A stretch of DNA of 64,000 bases from Prevotella sp. HUN102 (GCF_000688375.1 NZ_JIAF01000001.1:558001-622000), one strand, 5' to 3'. Positions 43,778 to 53,990 are shown, counted from the first letter of the stretch. Numbers and translations: made by a program. Notes: a model not told the origin generated them from the sequence alone.

Positions 43778-43842
43778 GTTTTTCATGGTATTAGATTATT
43801 AAGGTTTAAGATTGGTTGTCGTGAGACAGTCAATCTTTTTTT
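43778..43842 (+). ncRNA. Candidate small RNA (about 65 nt)
   Basis: A well-formed promoter is followed about 35 bases after its predicted start site by a terminator-type hairpin. AAGATTGGTTGTC (43808-43820) pairs with GACAGTCAATCTT (43825-43837) around a GTGA tetraloop, with two G-T pairs, followed by T7 in total. The only ATG between them opens a 5-codon frame. The transcript would be about 65 nt. No known RNA family was recognised. It could also be the attenuated leader of a gene that has been lost. Confidence 0.45.
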
Positions 43843-44265
43843 GCTCCAACGGACAGTTGGGGCAATTTTGTTTATATTCGACAAGGCAAAACACGCCTGT
43901 CAGACCTATAAACCTCGCCTACCGAAAACTCTCTTCGCCCTCATCCACACCCGATTTCGGGATGAATTGATGCTGAGAAAAACACTATTCACAAGCGCAC
44001 AAGGTAAGAGCTCCACGAGGCAATCAATCAGTCGTGATACGAAATTGCAACAGATTTGTCAAGTTGCTATTATTTCAGCCCTACTCCCATTTCACTCTTT
44101 GACTTAAATTGAGGTGGTATTATTCCAAGCCTACCTGTCTCCTGTCCTTTAACTACGGAGTTCGGAACACGCCTTGATTCAACTAATCCGTATCCCTTTT
44201 CCCAAAAATCCCAAGCATATAAAAACAAAAAATCCTGCAAATCAATGATTTACAGGAACTGTTTG

Positions 44266-44337
44266 TAGTCGGTACGAGAATCGAACTCGTATGCCAAGAT
44301 TGAGAATCTTGTATCCTAACCGTTAGATGAACCGACC
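44266..44337 (-). tRNA. tRNA-Glu (anticodon CTC)
   Basis: The minus strand folds as a cloverleaf: acceptor GGTCGGT/ACCGACT, D-arm with CTAACGGTTAGGA, anticodon stem CAAGA/TCTTG with loop TTCTCAA (anticodon CTC, reading GAG), T-arm ACGAG-TTCGATT-CTCGT. No CCA is encoded. Relatives always carry a TTC glutamate tRNA; this CTC isoacceptor would be additional. Confidence 0.88.
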
Positions 44338-44360
44338 GAATGGCATCCCCAAAAGGGTGG

Positions 44361-44447
44361 CGGAAGGAGGGGGATTCGAACCCCCGGTACGCTTACGCGC
44401 ACGGCAGTTTAGCAAACTGCTGGTTTCAGCCACTCACCCATCCTTCC
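44361..44447 (-). tRNA. tRNA-Ser (anticodon GCT)
   Basis: Class II tRNA of 87 bases on the minus strand. Acceptor GGAAGGA/TCCTTCC, anticodon stem GCAGT/ACTGC with loop TTGCTAA (anticodon GCT, reading AGC/AGT), a long variable arm (CGTGCGCGTAAGCGTACC), and T-arm GGGGG-TTCGAAT-CCCCC. It lies 23 bases upstream of tRNA-Glu, so the two are probably cotranscribed. Confidence 0.93.
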
Positions 44448-45120
44448 AGTCAGGGCTCGTTTACCGAGTTGCCAAGCATCCGTTTTTTCAAATGCGTTGC
44501 AAAGTTAGTGTTATTTTTTCTATCCCACAAACTTTTAAAGGAGTTTTTTTACAAAAAATATTACAAGATGTGTGTTTGCATCAAGCCTCAACGAAAAGAC
44601 CAAGGAGCTAAGACAGACAGATTATGATTCATTCGCGCTTCAGCCGTTCAAGCCACAGCCTTGATCTTCTGCCGAAACTCGGACACGCTCAAAGCAAACA
44701 TTGTAAAAACAGATTACCAAAAATCGAACAATTTTTTTCTGCAATCCAGAGATTTTCAGGCGTTATAAGGATGGTTGAATTTCATTTTTCTGCCATTCGG
44801 CTACTCTTCAACCGAAGATTGCATTCCATTCTTGCGACAAACGCATTGCGTTCGTCGCAAGAACGAAAGATGACTGTGCGAAGATTTCACGCAAAAAAGA
44901 GGTTGAAAAATCGGATTTATTCGTCTGTTCGGGAAGTATTTCGGGCTTTGCCGATGCACACGCTCACACTAATTAGTCATAAACAACAGAATGATAACCT
45001 TTTACATTTGCACGTTAAAAACCTGCATATTTGAAAAACAAAAATATCTTTCTCAAAATAATCGAATTATGAAGGGACTTTTGTCAAGATTATTCACACG
45101 AAATCCTGTGCAGCAGACGG
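44448..45120. other. Gap between tRNA-Ser and the AddB-like gene
   Basis: About 670 bases with no supportable gene. The palindromic repeat copy 4 is at 44811-44890. A short plus-strand frame beginning near 45069 runs into the 3' end of the AddB-like gene and is not supported. Confidence 0.55.
44811..44890. repeat. Palindromic intergenic repeat, copy 4 (diverged)
   Basis: Arms TTCTTGCGAC and GTCGCAAGAA flank a second inner hairpin AACGCA/TGCGTT, with CGAAGATTGCATT before and TGTGCGAAGATTTC after. GAC has replaced GAAGA in the core on both arms, so pairing is kept although the sequence has changed. Confidence 0.7.
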
Positions 45121-48000
45121 CTATCTGCCACACAGTTGTCTGTACGGACAATACTCACAGGTGCGCAACGTTTCGGTGGGTTTGAAAGGAATGTCCTTGT
45201 TGAATATCTCTTCCATCTTCGCTTTCAGCAGCGTAAAAAACTCATCGGCGTAGTCTTCGGCTCTGTCGATGCGTTTCTTGCCGAGCGAAAGCACCGGCGA
45301 ATAGTCGTCGCCACCGGCGTGCTGTATGAAAAGCAGAGCCGGACTTACGGGCAGATGGGCGAGATTGTGTTCCTCGTCGTCGGTAGATTCTATGATGCTG
45401 TAAAGCAAAGCCTGAAGCGTGTAGTCGCTCTTCTTGTCGTGAATGTTGGCCGGATTAAAGATTTCCTCCACACTTCCGAGTTCCTTTGCCACCTTGTTGC
45501 CCGTCTTGTAGTCCACCACACGCAACCGAGGTCGGCTCGTTCCCGTTCCCACTTCGTCGAGCCTGTCCACACGTCCTCCTATCTTCAGTTTCTTTCGGGT
45601 GCCATTTACCTCGATTTCCACCTCTTTAAATATATCGAACTCGTGCTTTATGACGCGCATCGGCGCAATCCTTGCATCGAGACGGAGCAACTGTCGGAGA
45701 TACTTCTCCACCACTTCACGGTTAATCAGTTGCAGACCATTGAGCTTAGGATGCTGCTTTGTGCCCTTTTTCTGAAGGAAAAGCTCGCGCGCAAAGGCTT
45801 CGGAAATCACGTCGTCGAAGGTGGATTGATGGTTGCCCGTGGTAACGGATTGTGCCGACTTGCCTGTTTTCAGCACATATTCTATATTTTCCCGCGTGAT
45901 GACCTCACGAGGCAGCAACTGCTCGTACATCAGTTCGGCAGCCAGATGGAAGATGTTTCCGAAGACACGGCCGTCTATGTCGTCCTCGTCGCTGTCGTCG
46001 CTTTCCGCCAGTCCTCCTATGTATTTATAGTAGAACATCAGTTGGCAACGCTGATAGGTGTTGAGTGCCGTCGGCGAAAAATAGGATATCTCGTTGAGTT
46101 TCTCCACCACAACGGCGTCTTTCGCAATGTCGGTTGCAGTGCCCTGCATCGGTTCCTGTCCGGCTTGCAGTGCCAATCGGCGAATCGGCTGTCCGAGTTC
46201 CACCATCATCTGCAACATAAACCGGCTCATTTCGCCTGTCTTGCTGCCCTGTGTGGAGTTGTTGTAGAGTATGGTTACGTCCTTGGCACGCTGCAACAGA
46301 CTGTGGAAATAATAGCTGTAAATCGCCACTTTGTTGTCGATGGTGGTAAGTTCGTAGGCCTTACGGATGAAGTGAGGGATAAACGACGTATCGTCTACGC
46401 CCTTCGGCATATTGCCCTCGTTGCAGGAGAGCAGCAGCACGTGGTCGAAGTCGAGATTTCGCGTTTCCAGCACGCCCATTATCTGCACGCCTCGTGCAGG
46501 TTCGCCGTGGAAGGGAATGTTTGTCGATGCGATGAGTTGGTTGAGCAGGCGTCTGAATATCGTGAAGTTGGCTTCCAAGTCGCCCGCAGCCATCAGTTCG
46601 GCAAGCCTGTTCAGCAGGGTGTACATTCGGAAAACAGACTCGCTGAACAGTTGGTCGTCCTGCATTCTGCCGTTTTTTGCAATCATCCGCACGATTTCAG
46701 ACAGCCACGCAACGAATTGTTGGAGGTGTTGCCTGTCGTGCTCAACGTGTCGGAATATGGAGTTTTCGGCTGCCTTGATGTAATACTGCTTCGTGGAATT
46801 GAATTTGCGCAGCAGCGCATCGGCCTCATCAGTAATGAATTTTCCGTAAGGATGGCGCAGAACCCGGTTGATGTGGTGCAGCCGATAAGCATTTTCGCGC
46901 TGCGAATAACCCTCGGTCTGCAGATTGATGAGCTGCGCCACCATCGATGCTATCGGTGTTTGCTGCAACGGATAGCCCGTGGTTACGTTCACATCCTCTA
47001 CGTTTTCGCCCGGAATACAATGTATCACGGTCTGTAAAAGATTCTCATCGCACATCACAATAGCCGTGCGCTTGCCGTCGAGATAGCGTTTGTTTTCCTC
47101 CAGCCAATGCGTGATGTAGCGTGCTTGGAGGTTTTCCGTCGGGGCAGAAATGAAGGTAATGTCTTTCTTTTCCTTAAAGTTGTTGTAGAGTTCTTCCTTT
47201 ACCTCGCTGAGTTCGTTCGGGAAAATGCTCAGCCATTTACGGATATATGCGCCGGCTTCATTCATCGGCTGGAGATAATAGTCGTCGTAATCCCAGTAGA
47301 ACAGAGCCTTGCCTTCCTTTCGCAAAGCCTTGAAGAGTTTCTGCTCAACAGTCTGCAACACGTTGAAACCCACGAAAATGTACTTTTCATACTGGTCGGG
47401 AAGGTTCTGACTTTCCACTACTTCGCGATACAACATACCTTCGTAGGCCAGATTCTGCGCACGGAGGCGTTCCTTAAAGTCTGTGAACACGGCGTGCAGC
47501 TTGCTCCATAGGTCGATGAACTTGCGGCGGATGCCCTCGTCGCTGCCGGTAAAGTTCGAGAAGAATCGCTTCAGCTCGGCCTTCTGCTCGTCTGTGAGAT
47601 AGCTGACCGTGTCCAGTTCGTGGATATCCCTTATGTTTCTGAACACCAATTCGGCATCGGCCATATTCTTGTCTATGTCGTCGAAGTCGCCTAACAGCAG
47701 TTGTCCCCAACCATAGAACTGGTCGAGGTCTTCCGTGCTGCCCGTAATCTTGGTGTAACTCTTGTATAAATCGCACAGACTCTTGATGGGGTCGGCCACC
47801 GTAAACGTGGATTGCTGACGGAAAAGTTCGGAAATAGTGATGTAAGCAGGGCTCCACATAGGGCCTTCCGACAGCTTCGCCAGTTCGCTATTGAGGAAGA
47901 GCGAGGCGCGCTTGTTCGGGAAAACCACTGCTATGTGGGCGAGGTCGGTGCCGTGTTTCTGTATCAGGTCTTTTGCTACTTGCTTGAGAAATGTCTGCAT
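45121..48000 (-). CDS. AddB-like helicase/nuclease subunit with iron-sulfur nuclease domain
   Basis: Starting at the ATG at 48000 (MQTFLKQVAKDLIQ) gives 959 residues. The N-terminal part resembles a degenerate UvrD-like fold (HIAVVFPNKRASLFLNSELA; FVGFNVLQTVEQKLFKALR) without a clear Walker A, as in AddB. The C-terminal ~270 residues are a PD-(D/E)XK nuclease, with LRVVDYKTGNK as the D-x-K part. One cysteine in LNTYQRCQLMFYYKYI and three in the terminal CEYCPYRQLCG form the iron-sulfur staple typical of AddB-type nucleases. It should act with the adjacent AddA-like helicase in processing double-strand breaks. The two genes are 97 bases apart on the same strand. Length is shorter than Bacillus AddB. 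Confidence 0.8.
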   Translation of the reverse strand: MQTFLKQVAKDLIQKHGTDLAHIAVVFPNKRASLFLNSELAKLSEGPMWSPAYITISELFRQQSTFTVADPIKSLCDLYKSYTKITGSTEDLDQFYGWGQLLLGDFDDIDKNMADAELVFRNIRDIHELDTVSYLTDEQKAELKRFFSNFTGSDEGIRRKFIDLWSKLHAVFTDFKERLRAQNLAYEGMLYREVVESQNLPDQYEKYIFVGFNVLQTVEQKLFKALRKEGKALFYWDYDDYYLQPMNEAGAYIRKWLSIFPNELSEVKEELYNNFKEKKDITFISAPTENLQARYITHWLEENKRYLDGKRTAIVMCDENLLQTVIHCIPGENVEDVNVTTGYPLQQTPIASMVAQLINLQTEGYSQRENAYRLHHINRVLRHPYGKFITDEADALLRKFNSTKQYYIKAAENSIFRHVEHDRQHLQQFVAWLSEIVRMIAKNGRMQDDQLFSESVFRMYTLLNRLAELMAAGDLEANFTIFRRLLNQLIASTNIPFHGEPARGVQIMGVLETRNLDFDHVLLLSCNEGNMPKGVDDTSFIPHFIRKAYELTTIDNKVAIYSYYFHSLLQRAKDVTILYNNSTQGSKTGEMSRFMLQMMVELGQPIRRLALQAGQEPMQGTATDIAKDAVVVEKLNEISYFSPTALNTYQRCQLMFYYKYIGGLAESDDSDEDDIDGRVFGNIFHLAAELMYEQLLPREVITRENIEYVLKTGKSAQSVTTGNHQSTFDDVISEAFARELFLQKKGTKQHPKLNGLQLINREVVEKYLRQLLRLDARIAPMRVIKHEFDIFKEVEIEVNGTRKKLKIGGRVDRLDEVGTGTSRPRLRVVDYKTGNKVAKELGSVEEIFNPANIHDKKSDYTLQALLYSIIESTDDEEHNLAHLPVSPALLFIQHAGGDDYSPVLSLGKKRIDRAEDYADEFFTLLKAKMEEIFNKDIPFKPTETLRTCEYCPYRQLCGR

Positions 48001-48097
48001 AATTCTATCTTTTGGCTTGTGGGAAAACATCATTGGATTTGTGGAGGAACTTCATTAAGATTATGAAAATCTTTATTAAGCTTATGGGAAAAGTTCA

Positions 48098-51000
48098 TTA
48101 AGACTGCGGAAGAACTTCATCTATCTGATTGCGCATCACATACCAGAGATAGCCCTTCACGTTTCGGTATCCCATCTTCGTGAGCATATTCATATATCCC
48201 CGCACCTGTTCGGAATATTCATCGCGGGGAATGCCGAACTTGAAGTCTACAACGATGGTTTCCTGTCCGTCTGTCATCACTCTGTCGGGCCGCCGCGATT
48301 CTACGGTTTCGGTTTCCTCATTGTACTCTATGATGGCACATTCGTTGAAAATCTTCCATTTCGGCGAGAACCAGTCGCGCACCTGTGGGGTGTCGATGGC
48401 TGTTTCTATCTTTCGGCGCAGTTCGCTCGTGGTCACCTCATCGTTGTAAATGATGCCTTCCTGTTCCAATTCGGCGAGCTTTGTAGGAATATCGTCGGTC
48501 GTATAGATGGTGGAGAAAAGCTGATGGAGAATATTTCCCACCTTTATATATCTGTCCCTGTCCGACATTTCCAAATCATCGCTCTCCACAAACTCCCTGC
48601 TTTTCCCGCTCTGCCTGAATCCGAGAATGTGTGGGAAAGTCTTGATTTCCACCTGAAAATTCGTTGAATCCACCAAGAAAGGATTGTCCTGACTGTTCTC
48701 CTTCGCCTTGTCCGTACCGTTTTCCAACTGTCCGTACTCAAAGATTATCGGTTCTTTTTCCGATGCCGGTTTGTCCAATACGCTGCCTGTGAGCCTTGCG
48801 GCAATGGCTTCCAAAGCCAGTTCCATTCCCTGCGAACGGTTGGATGTGCCCGGATTGGCCTGCTGTTCCTTGAAAGTCTTGTCCGTCATACGCTTACCCG
48901 TAACGAAAAGGTTCTTCGCAGCACGTGTGAACGCCACGTAAAGGAGGTTCATATTGTCGATGGTGTTCTGAAAATGCTCTTGCTTGTAGTCGTCCTCATA
49001 CACCGTTCCCTGCATAGCATTCTTGGAAAAGTCCACCGGAACGAGTGGAATTTCGTTGAAAGGTGCTTCCTTTCCTTCCGTCTTACACCATATTATATTG
49101 CCTTTTTCCAGCGTCCAGTCGCAGAACGGAATGAGAACGTTGTCAAATTCCAGTCCCTTGCTCTTGTGAATGGTAATCAGTCTGATGCCTTCTATCTCGT
49201 CGCTCTGTATCGTCTTGGCGGAAAGGGTGCTGCTCCACTCCTTGATAAAGTCGTCTATGTCGGCGGGATGGTCGCGAAGATACTCGTTGAGCGTGTCGTA
49301 GAAGGTGCAGACATACGTATTCTGTCCTTTCAGCGTATCAAGATTGAAGAGTGTGAAAAGCTCATCCACAAGGTCGATGATAGGCATTCCGAGCAGTTTC
49401 TCCCCGTTTTTCACGAAGTTATCGGGAAGAGATTGGTTCAGTTTGCGCATCTGGTTCTCTTGCGACAGTCGTATCAGTTCCTGTTTCTCGGCCTTTGCCT
49501 TAATCTCTTCGTCGAACTTATTGAGATTCACAAGTATATCGCTGTCGGTAATGTTCTGTTTCAGCACCTTCTGCGTATAGGTTTTGGCGAGCTTTCCACG
49601 CGTGAGCAGGTCATCGGGATGCGTGAGCAGGTGGAGCGCATCAATGATAATGTTTACGGCGAGCGACGCATCGAGACGGAATGCCTCATCGGAAACAATG
49701 CTCACACGGCTGCCCAGACGCCTGACAAACGTGTCGGCAATGTCCTGTATCACGCCTTTTGAGCGCACCAATATGGCAATGTCTTTCTGTTTATAACCCT
49801 TTTCCAGCAGCATTTCAACCGTATTGGTAAGTGTTTCCAACACAGCTTCCCTGTATCCGTCCTTACTGCTCGGCAACAGTTCCATTCTCACGTAGCCGTG
49901 TCCATCTTTCCTATTCGGAATCTGCCTTACGTCCGCATAGGCTTTCCTCAACAGTTCCGAATCGGCAATGCCGTCGTTTTCCAGTTCGGCTACGGTGGTA
50001 TTGATGACTTCTTCAAAGAAAACATTATTGAAGTTCACAATGTTCTCTTCGGAACGGAAGTTATGCTCCAGCGTCTGCACGTCCACCACCTCATCGTGGA
50101 AGCCCCGTGCATCAGGATTGTCAATATCGTTGAGCAGTTTCCAGTCGCCTTCGCGCCAACGATAGATACTCTGCTTGATGTCACCCACGATGAGGTTGCG
50201 GGATTCGGCCTGCGAGATGCAGTTGTCGAGCAACACCCTGAAGTTCTCCCACTGAATGGTGCTCGTATCCTGAAACTCGTCTATCATTATATGCTTCAGG
50301 CGTGCGCCGATTTTCTCGAAAACGAAAGGTGCATCGCTGTCGACAATGAACTTACGGAGCAGCGACTGCGTGTTGCTGAGCATAAACCTGTTGCTGTCCT
50401 TGTTCAGTTCGTCCACCTGATTGGCAATGGCGTTCAGCAAACGCAACTGCGACAGATGGGCAAGTGTGAGAATGCACGACTGGTATTCGCACCAACTGCC
50501 GATTCTTGCTTCTTCCAACTCCTTGAGCATTTCGCACAAATGCGACGATGCGAGGCTTACGACAATGTCCTTTTCGGCTGCCGGACACGATTTACTCACC
50601 CATTTTTCAGCTTTTTCAATGCAGCCCAACACGTATTTAGGGCTGTCTTCATTGCTGATTCTGCCAGTAGAACGCTTCACGATGTAGTCGTAAAGCCAAC
50701 GCGTAAAGTAAGAGGAATCGTCCACACACGCATCACGAATCAGCCGGAGCATCTTCTGCGCAATGTCGTTCATCGATTTCTGAAGCTGATTTCGCTTTTT
50801 ACGAAGCATATTCGTGTACTCCTTGAAGAAATCCTCATCGCCGAATAGTGCCTGCAAACGGTCTTTCTCGTCCTTGTAGAAGTCCTTGAAAATATTGAGA
50901 CCGAAGTCCTTTATCTTCCCGATTACGTTCCATCCGAGGTCGTCTTCAATGCTCTTGTCAATGTAATCGCGAATCCATTTCAGCACATCCTGTCCCGGTT

Positions 51001-51457
51001 CAAGCCCTTCAATCATCTGGTCCACGGCGTTGTTTTCCACCTGTTCGTCGTTAAGGTCCACACGGAGATTGGCCGAAAGGTCAAGCTCGTGCGCCAGATT
51101 GCGGAGCACGTGCTGAAAAAAGGCATCAATGGTCTGCACACGGAAGTCGTTGTACTTATGAATGAGCAGCGACATTGCCGCCTTTGCGTTGTTCCGAATC
51201 ACAATCTCTTCCAGTCCTGTCTTCTCCTTAACTTTCTCCAGATAGCTGTCCGACGATTCCAGCCCATTGGCAATGCCATAAAGCTGCGACAGGATACGCA
51301 TTTTCATTTCCTGCGTAGCCTTGTTAGTGAAAGTAACGGCGAGTATTTTCCGATAATTCTCGGGATCTTTTACCAAGATTGAAATGTATTCCACGGCCAG
51401 CGTAAACGTTTTTCCCGACCCTGCCGATGCCTTATACACAGTGAGCGACTTGTTCAT
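48098..51457 (-). CDS. AddA-like UvrD/Rep-family helicase-nuclease
   Basis: A 1119-residue superfamily 1 helicase. Walker A ASAGSGKTFT is at residues 10-19, then VTFTNKATQEMKMRI (motif Ia), IMIDEFQDTSTIQWENFR (Walker B), VGDIKQSIYRWREGD (motif III) and LITIHKSKGLEFDNVLIP and LLYVAFTRAAKNLFV (motifs V-VI). The C-terminus has a RecB-type nuclease segment, with DRVMTDGQETIVVDFKFG followed by the YSEQVRGYMNML helix. It is therefore the helicase-nuclease partner of the AddB-like protein downstream, forming a RecBCD-type recombination and DNA-repair enzyme. The pair forms a two-gene unit, and no Chi sequence can be inferred. Confidence 0.9.
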   Translation of the reverse strand: MNKSLTVYKASAGSGKTFTLAVEYISILVKDPENYRKILAVTFTNKATQEMKMRILSQLYGIANGLESSDSYLEKVKEKTGLEEIVIRNNAKAAMSLLIHKYNDFRVQTIDAFFQHVLRNLAHELDLSANLRVDLNDEQVENNAVDQMIEGLEPGQDVLKWIRDYIDKSIEDDLGWNVIGKIKDFGLNIFKDFYKDEKDRLQALFGDEDFFKEYTNMLRKKRNQLQKSMNDIAQKMLRLIRDACVDDSSYFTRWLYDYIVKRSTGRISNEDSPKYVLGCIEKAEKWVSKSCPAAEKDIVVSLASSHLCEMLKELEEARIGSWCEYQSCILTLAHLSQLRLLNAIANQVDELNKDSNRFMLSNTQSLLRKFIVDSDAPFVFEKIGARLKHIMIDEFQDTSTIQWENFRVLLDNCISQAESRNLIVGDIKQSIYRWREGDWKLLNDIDNPDARGFHDEVVDVQTLEHNFRSEENIVNFNNVFFEEVINTTVAELENDGIADSELLRKAYADVRQIPNRKDGHGYVRMELLPSSKDGYREAVLETLTNTVEMLLEKGYKQKDIAILVRSKGVIQDIADTFVRRLGSRVSIVSDEAFRLDASLAVNIIIDALHLLTHPDDLLTRGKLAKTYTQKVLKQNITDSDILVNLNKFDEEIKAKAEKQELIRLSQENQMRKLNQSLPDNFVKNGEKLLGMPIIDLVDELFTLFNLDTLKGQNTYVCTFYDTLNEYLRDHPADIDDFIKEWSSTLSAKTIQSDEIEGIRLITIHKSKGLEFDNVLIPFCDWTLEKGNIIWCKTEGKEAPFNEIPLVPVDFSKNAMQGTVYEDDYKQEHFQNTIDNMNLLYVAFTRAAKNLFVTGKRMTDKTFKEQQANPGTSNRSQGMELALEAIAARLTGSVLDKPASEKEPIIFEYGQLENGTDKAKENSQDNPFLVDSTNFQVEIKTFPHILGFRQSGKSREFVESDDLEMSDRDRYIKVGNILHQLFSTIYTTDDIPTKLAELEQEGIIYNDEVTTSELRRKIETAIDTPQVRDWFSPKWKIFNECAIIEYNEETETVESRRPDRVMTDGQETIVVDFKFGIPRDEYSEQVRGYMNMLTKMGYRNVKGYLWYVMRNQIDEVLPQS

Positions 51458-51611
51458 ATTGCGTTCTTCAACTAATTTTTATGTAAAGTTAGCGATAAAT
51501 TCCCGAAACGCCAAAACTTTTTTCACAGTTAAAGCCACATCTGTTGTCTCAACAATGAAGGCAACAGACGTAGCTTTATTGCATTTTCAAGAGAATAAAG
51601 ACTGCAAAAGT

Positions 51612-53522
51612 CTATCTCTTCATCATCTTTTTTATACTGCCGTCTGAATATTTCACGATATTGATGCCGCGCACAGGTGCAGGTATCCGTTGTCCGTTGA
51701 TATTATAATAGCCAACAACATCTGCGTTTCTCTCGTTGGACACCGTTCCGTCAATGGCAGTTGTTTCGTTAGCCACGAGGCGCAATACGATTCTTTCATT
51801 GGATTCCCCTGCTGCGTTCTTCACGATTTGAGACGGAATCACAAGGAAATACTCTATGTTTTCATTGAAGTTATAGAGCTGAACGGCACCGTCTGCATCA
51901 CCTGCCCATACGTTTACCGATTTTTGGTCGGAGTTGAGCGTTACGTGCCAACTGCCGTCAGCCGTGAAAACGTTCGGATAGAATACTGCATTCTTTCTGA
52001 GCGTAACCTCCGGTGTTTCTGTCGCCACCGAAACTTCTTCGTCAAATGTAATCTTGAAAGTCATAGGCTTGTATCCCTCCATCACAGAACCGTCGCTCGG
52101 ATCCGTGCCGACCGGACTTAAAACGCCCAGTTCGCTTTCCACAATGGCAAAGTATTCATCCCAATGCGCCTCCTTAAAAGCCTCGAAACAACCCTTCGGA
52201 ACAACGAGTTCCACACCTGAAGCAATGTTGTAGAACGGGCTGTAATAATCTTCACTGTAATCAATTATTTCAGGAACTTTCTTTCCCTTATAAATCACTT
52301 TCGCCAATTTCGCATCGAAACCGAATGCAAGATTGTCTATCTCCTCTATTGAAGAAGGCAACGTTACAGTGATTAAATTCTCGCATTTGCCGAAAACTCC
52401 CTTGGAAAGGAGAGTTACATTTTCGGGAATTACAACTTCCGTCAATTTTGTTTCGGCAAATGCCTGCTGCCCAATAAAGGTAAGCGAGTTTGGAAGATCA
52501 ACCTTGGTCGCCTTTATGCCGAAGAAAGAATGGTCGCCGATGGCCAACAATGTATTCGGAAGAGTAAGCTGCTCTATCTCGCTGCCCCAGCAGGCTCCAC
52601 CGTTGATACCCACGCATTCATCTTCTACAACAAGATTTGTAAGCCCACGCATCAGCACCAGATACAACACCTTCTGCTTCTTTCCATAAAGTGCATTATT
52701 GTCTTTCAGATAAAAATACTCCGAGTTCGGGTCTACGGTTATCGAGGAAATAGAGGTTGCAGCCATAAAACTGTCGCCAAGTTTCTCCACGCTTGCAGGG
52801 ATATTCACTGTGGTAAGACCAGAACAATTCAGGAAAGCCTCCGTTCCTATAGTCTTCAACTTGTTGGGAAGCGTTACATTGCTCATTTTTGCGCATCCCA
52901 TAAATGCTGCATCGCCAATGGAAATCAGTTCTTCGGGGAGCGTCAGCGTCTTGAGAGCCGTACACTTGCTGAACGCTGCATTGCCGATTGTCTCGAGTGT
53001 CTTTGGCAAATGCAATTCAGTCAATTTCGGAAGATGATAGAATGCACCTGCCGCAATCGTTTTCAGACCGTCGTTAAACTTTATCCTTTCAAGATTAGAA
53101 CAGCTCAAGAAAGCATTTTCGCCAATTTCAACAACCGATGTCGGAATTTCCAGTTCAGTTATTTTCGCCGACGAATAAGCCGATTTTCCTATCTTCTTTA
53201 AATTCTCAGGCAACTTTACCGTCTTGATTTCTGCATACTGGAAAGCCTTGTCTCCGATGCTTTCAATCGTAGAAGGCATATCCGCTGATTCTACCTTAGT
53301 CCACGAAAATGACTCTGCACCAATCGCCGTAACGGTATAGGTCTTGCCATTATTCTGCACTTTCTCAGGAACAACCACCGAAACCTCAACGCCATTATAT
53401 TTCTGCGTTTCAACCGTACTCTCGCCAGTTATCAAATAGACAATCTGGTTTGACTCAAAAGTATCCTGTGCGCTTGCAAAAAGCGACAGAAACAGGAATC
53501 CAATAAGTAGAATTTTCTTCAT
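51612..53522 (-). CDS. Secreted BspA-like leucine-rich repeat protein
   Basis: A 636-residue protein with signal peptide MKKILLIGFLFLSLFASA|Q. Residues about 55-430 hold some 14 LRR_5/BspA repeats with a period of about 23 (examples: TIESIGDKAFQYAEIKTVKLP, LETIGNAAFSKCTALKTLTL, LKTIGTEAFLNCSGLTTVNI). A beta-rich region (about 440-590) and a terminal segment NADVVGYYNINGQRI...PVRGINIVKYSDGSIKK follow. That segment is the type of tail seen on surface proteins of Prevotella and Porphyromonas, some of them type IX secretion cargo. BspA-like proteins bind host matrix proteins and mediate coaggregation in oral species. It is monocistronic, with a TATCTTTG element 155 bases upstream. Confidence 0.88.
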   Translation of the reverse strand: MKKILLIGFLFLSLFASAQDTFESNQIVYLITGESTVETQKYNGVEVSVVVPEKVQNNGKTYTVTAIGAESFSWTKVESADMPSTIESIGDKAFQYAEIKTVKLPENLKKIGKSAYSSAKITELEIPTSVVEIGENAFLSCSNLERIKFNDGLKTIAAGAFYHLPKLTELHLPKTLETIGNAAFSKCTALKTLTLPEELISIGDAAFMGCAKMSNVTLPNKLKTIGTEAFLNCSGLTTVNIPASVEKLGDSFMAATSISSITVDPNSEYFYLKDNNALYGKKQKVLYLVLMRGLTNLVVEDECVGINGGACWGSEIEQLTLPNTLLAIGDHSFFGIKATKVDLPNSLTFIGQQAFAETKLTEVVIPENVTLLSKGVFGKCENLITVTLPSSIEEIDNLAFGFDAKLAKVIYKGKKVPEIIDYSEDYYSPFYNIASGVELVVPKGCFEAFKEAHWDEYFAIVESELGVLSPVGTDPSDGSVMEGYKPMTFKITFDEEVSVATETPEVTLRKNAVFYPNVFTADGSWHVTLNSDQKSVNVWAGDADGAVQLYNFNENIEYFLVIPSQIVKNAAGESNERIVLRLVANETTAIDGTVSNERNADVVGYYNINGQRIPAPVRGINIVKYSDGSIKKMMKR

Positions 53523-53676
53523 AGATTTGATTATAGTAAATTAAATATTAAGTGATTAAAACACATCTCTATTTCTCGAACATTCATCAAGATTGTAAGG
53601 TGCGACATACAAACAACTTTCCATAATGAACCATTAAGCTTATCTACGGAAAAGGACTGCATCTAATCACACTTGA

Positions 53677-53684
53677 CAAAGATA
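53677..53684 (-). promoter_or_regulatory. -7 element for the BspA-like gene
   Basis: The minus strand reads TATCTTTG, preceded by sequence lacking a clear -33 and leaving a leader of about 150 bases. Confidence 0.4.
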
Positions 53685-53990
53685 CGACAAAAAATCAATA
53701 TCATCATATCTTTCCACCAAAAAATATGTATTTACTATTTAAAACACCCAAATAATTCTGATTTGCCATAATTTTTAAAAACTCAAACTAACAAATATAC
53801 GCACATTTCTATGAGCAATTATCTTCATTTCAACTTCAGCTCTTCATATCCCTTTTGTAGATAACAAATTATTACTATTCAATTCTCCTTGAATCAATGG
53901 ACGCTCCTGTGTTCTTTTCTAAGTGGCTCCGAATTAATAAGCACAACACTACAATTAAAATTATAAACAACTGAAATCAATTATTTAAAA

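Larger units (their letters stand above)
43590..44265. other. Gap between the prolyl oligopeptidase gene and the tRNA pair
   Basis: About 675 bases with no protein gene. It contains the oligopeptidase promoter, the candidate small RNA, and beyond 43850 no recognisable feature up to tRNA-Glu. Confidence 0.55.

Noticed and set aside
45136..47037. 633-codon open frame on the plus strand opposite the AddB-like gene
   Set aside because: Antisense shadow of a real gene with nuclease and iron-sulfur motifs. The translation shows no domain or signal and biased antisense composition.
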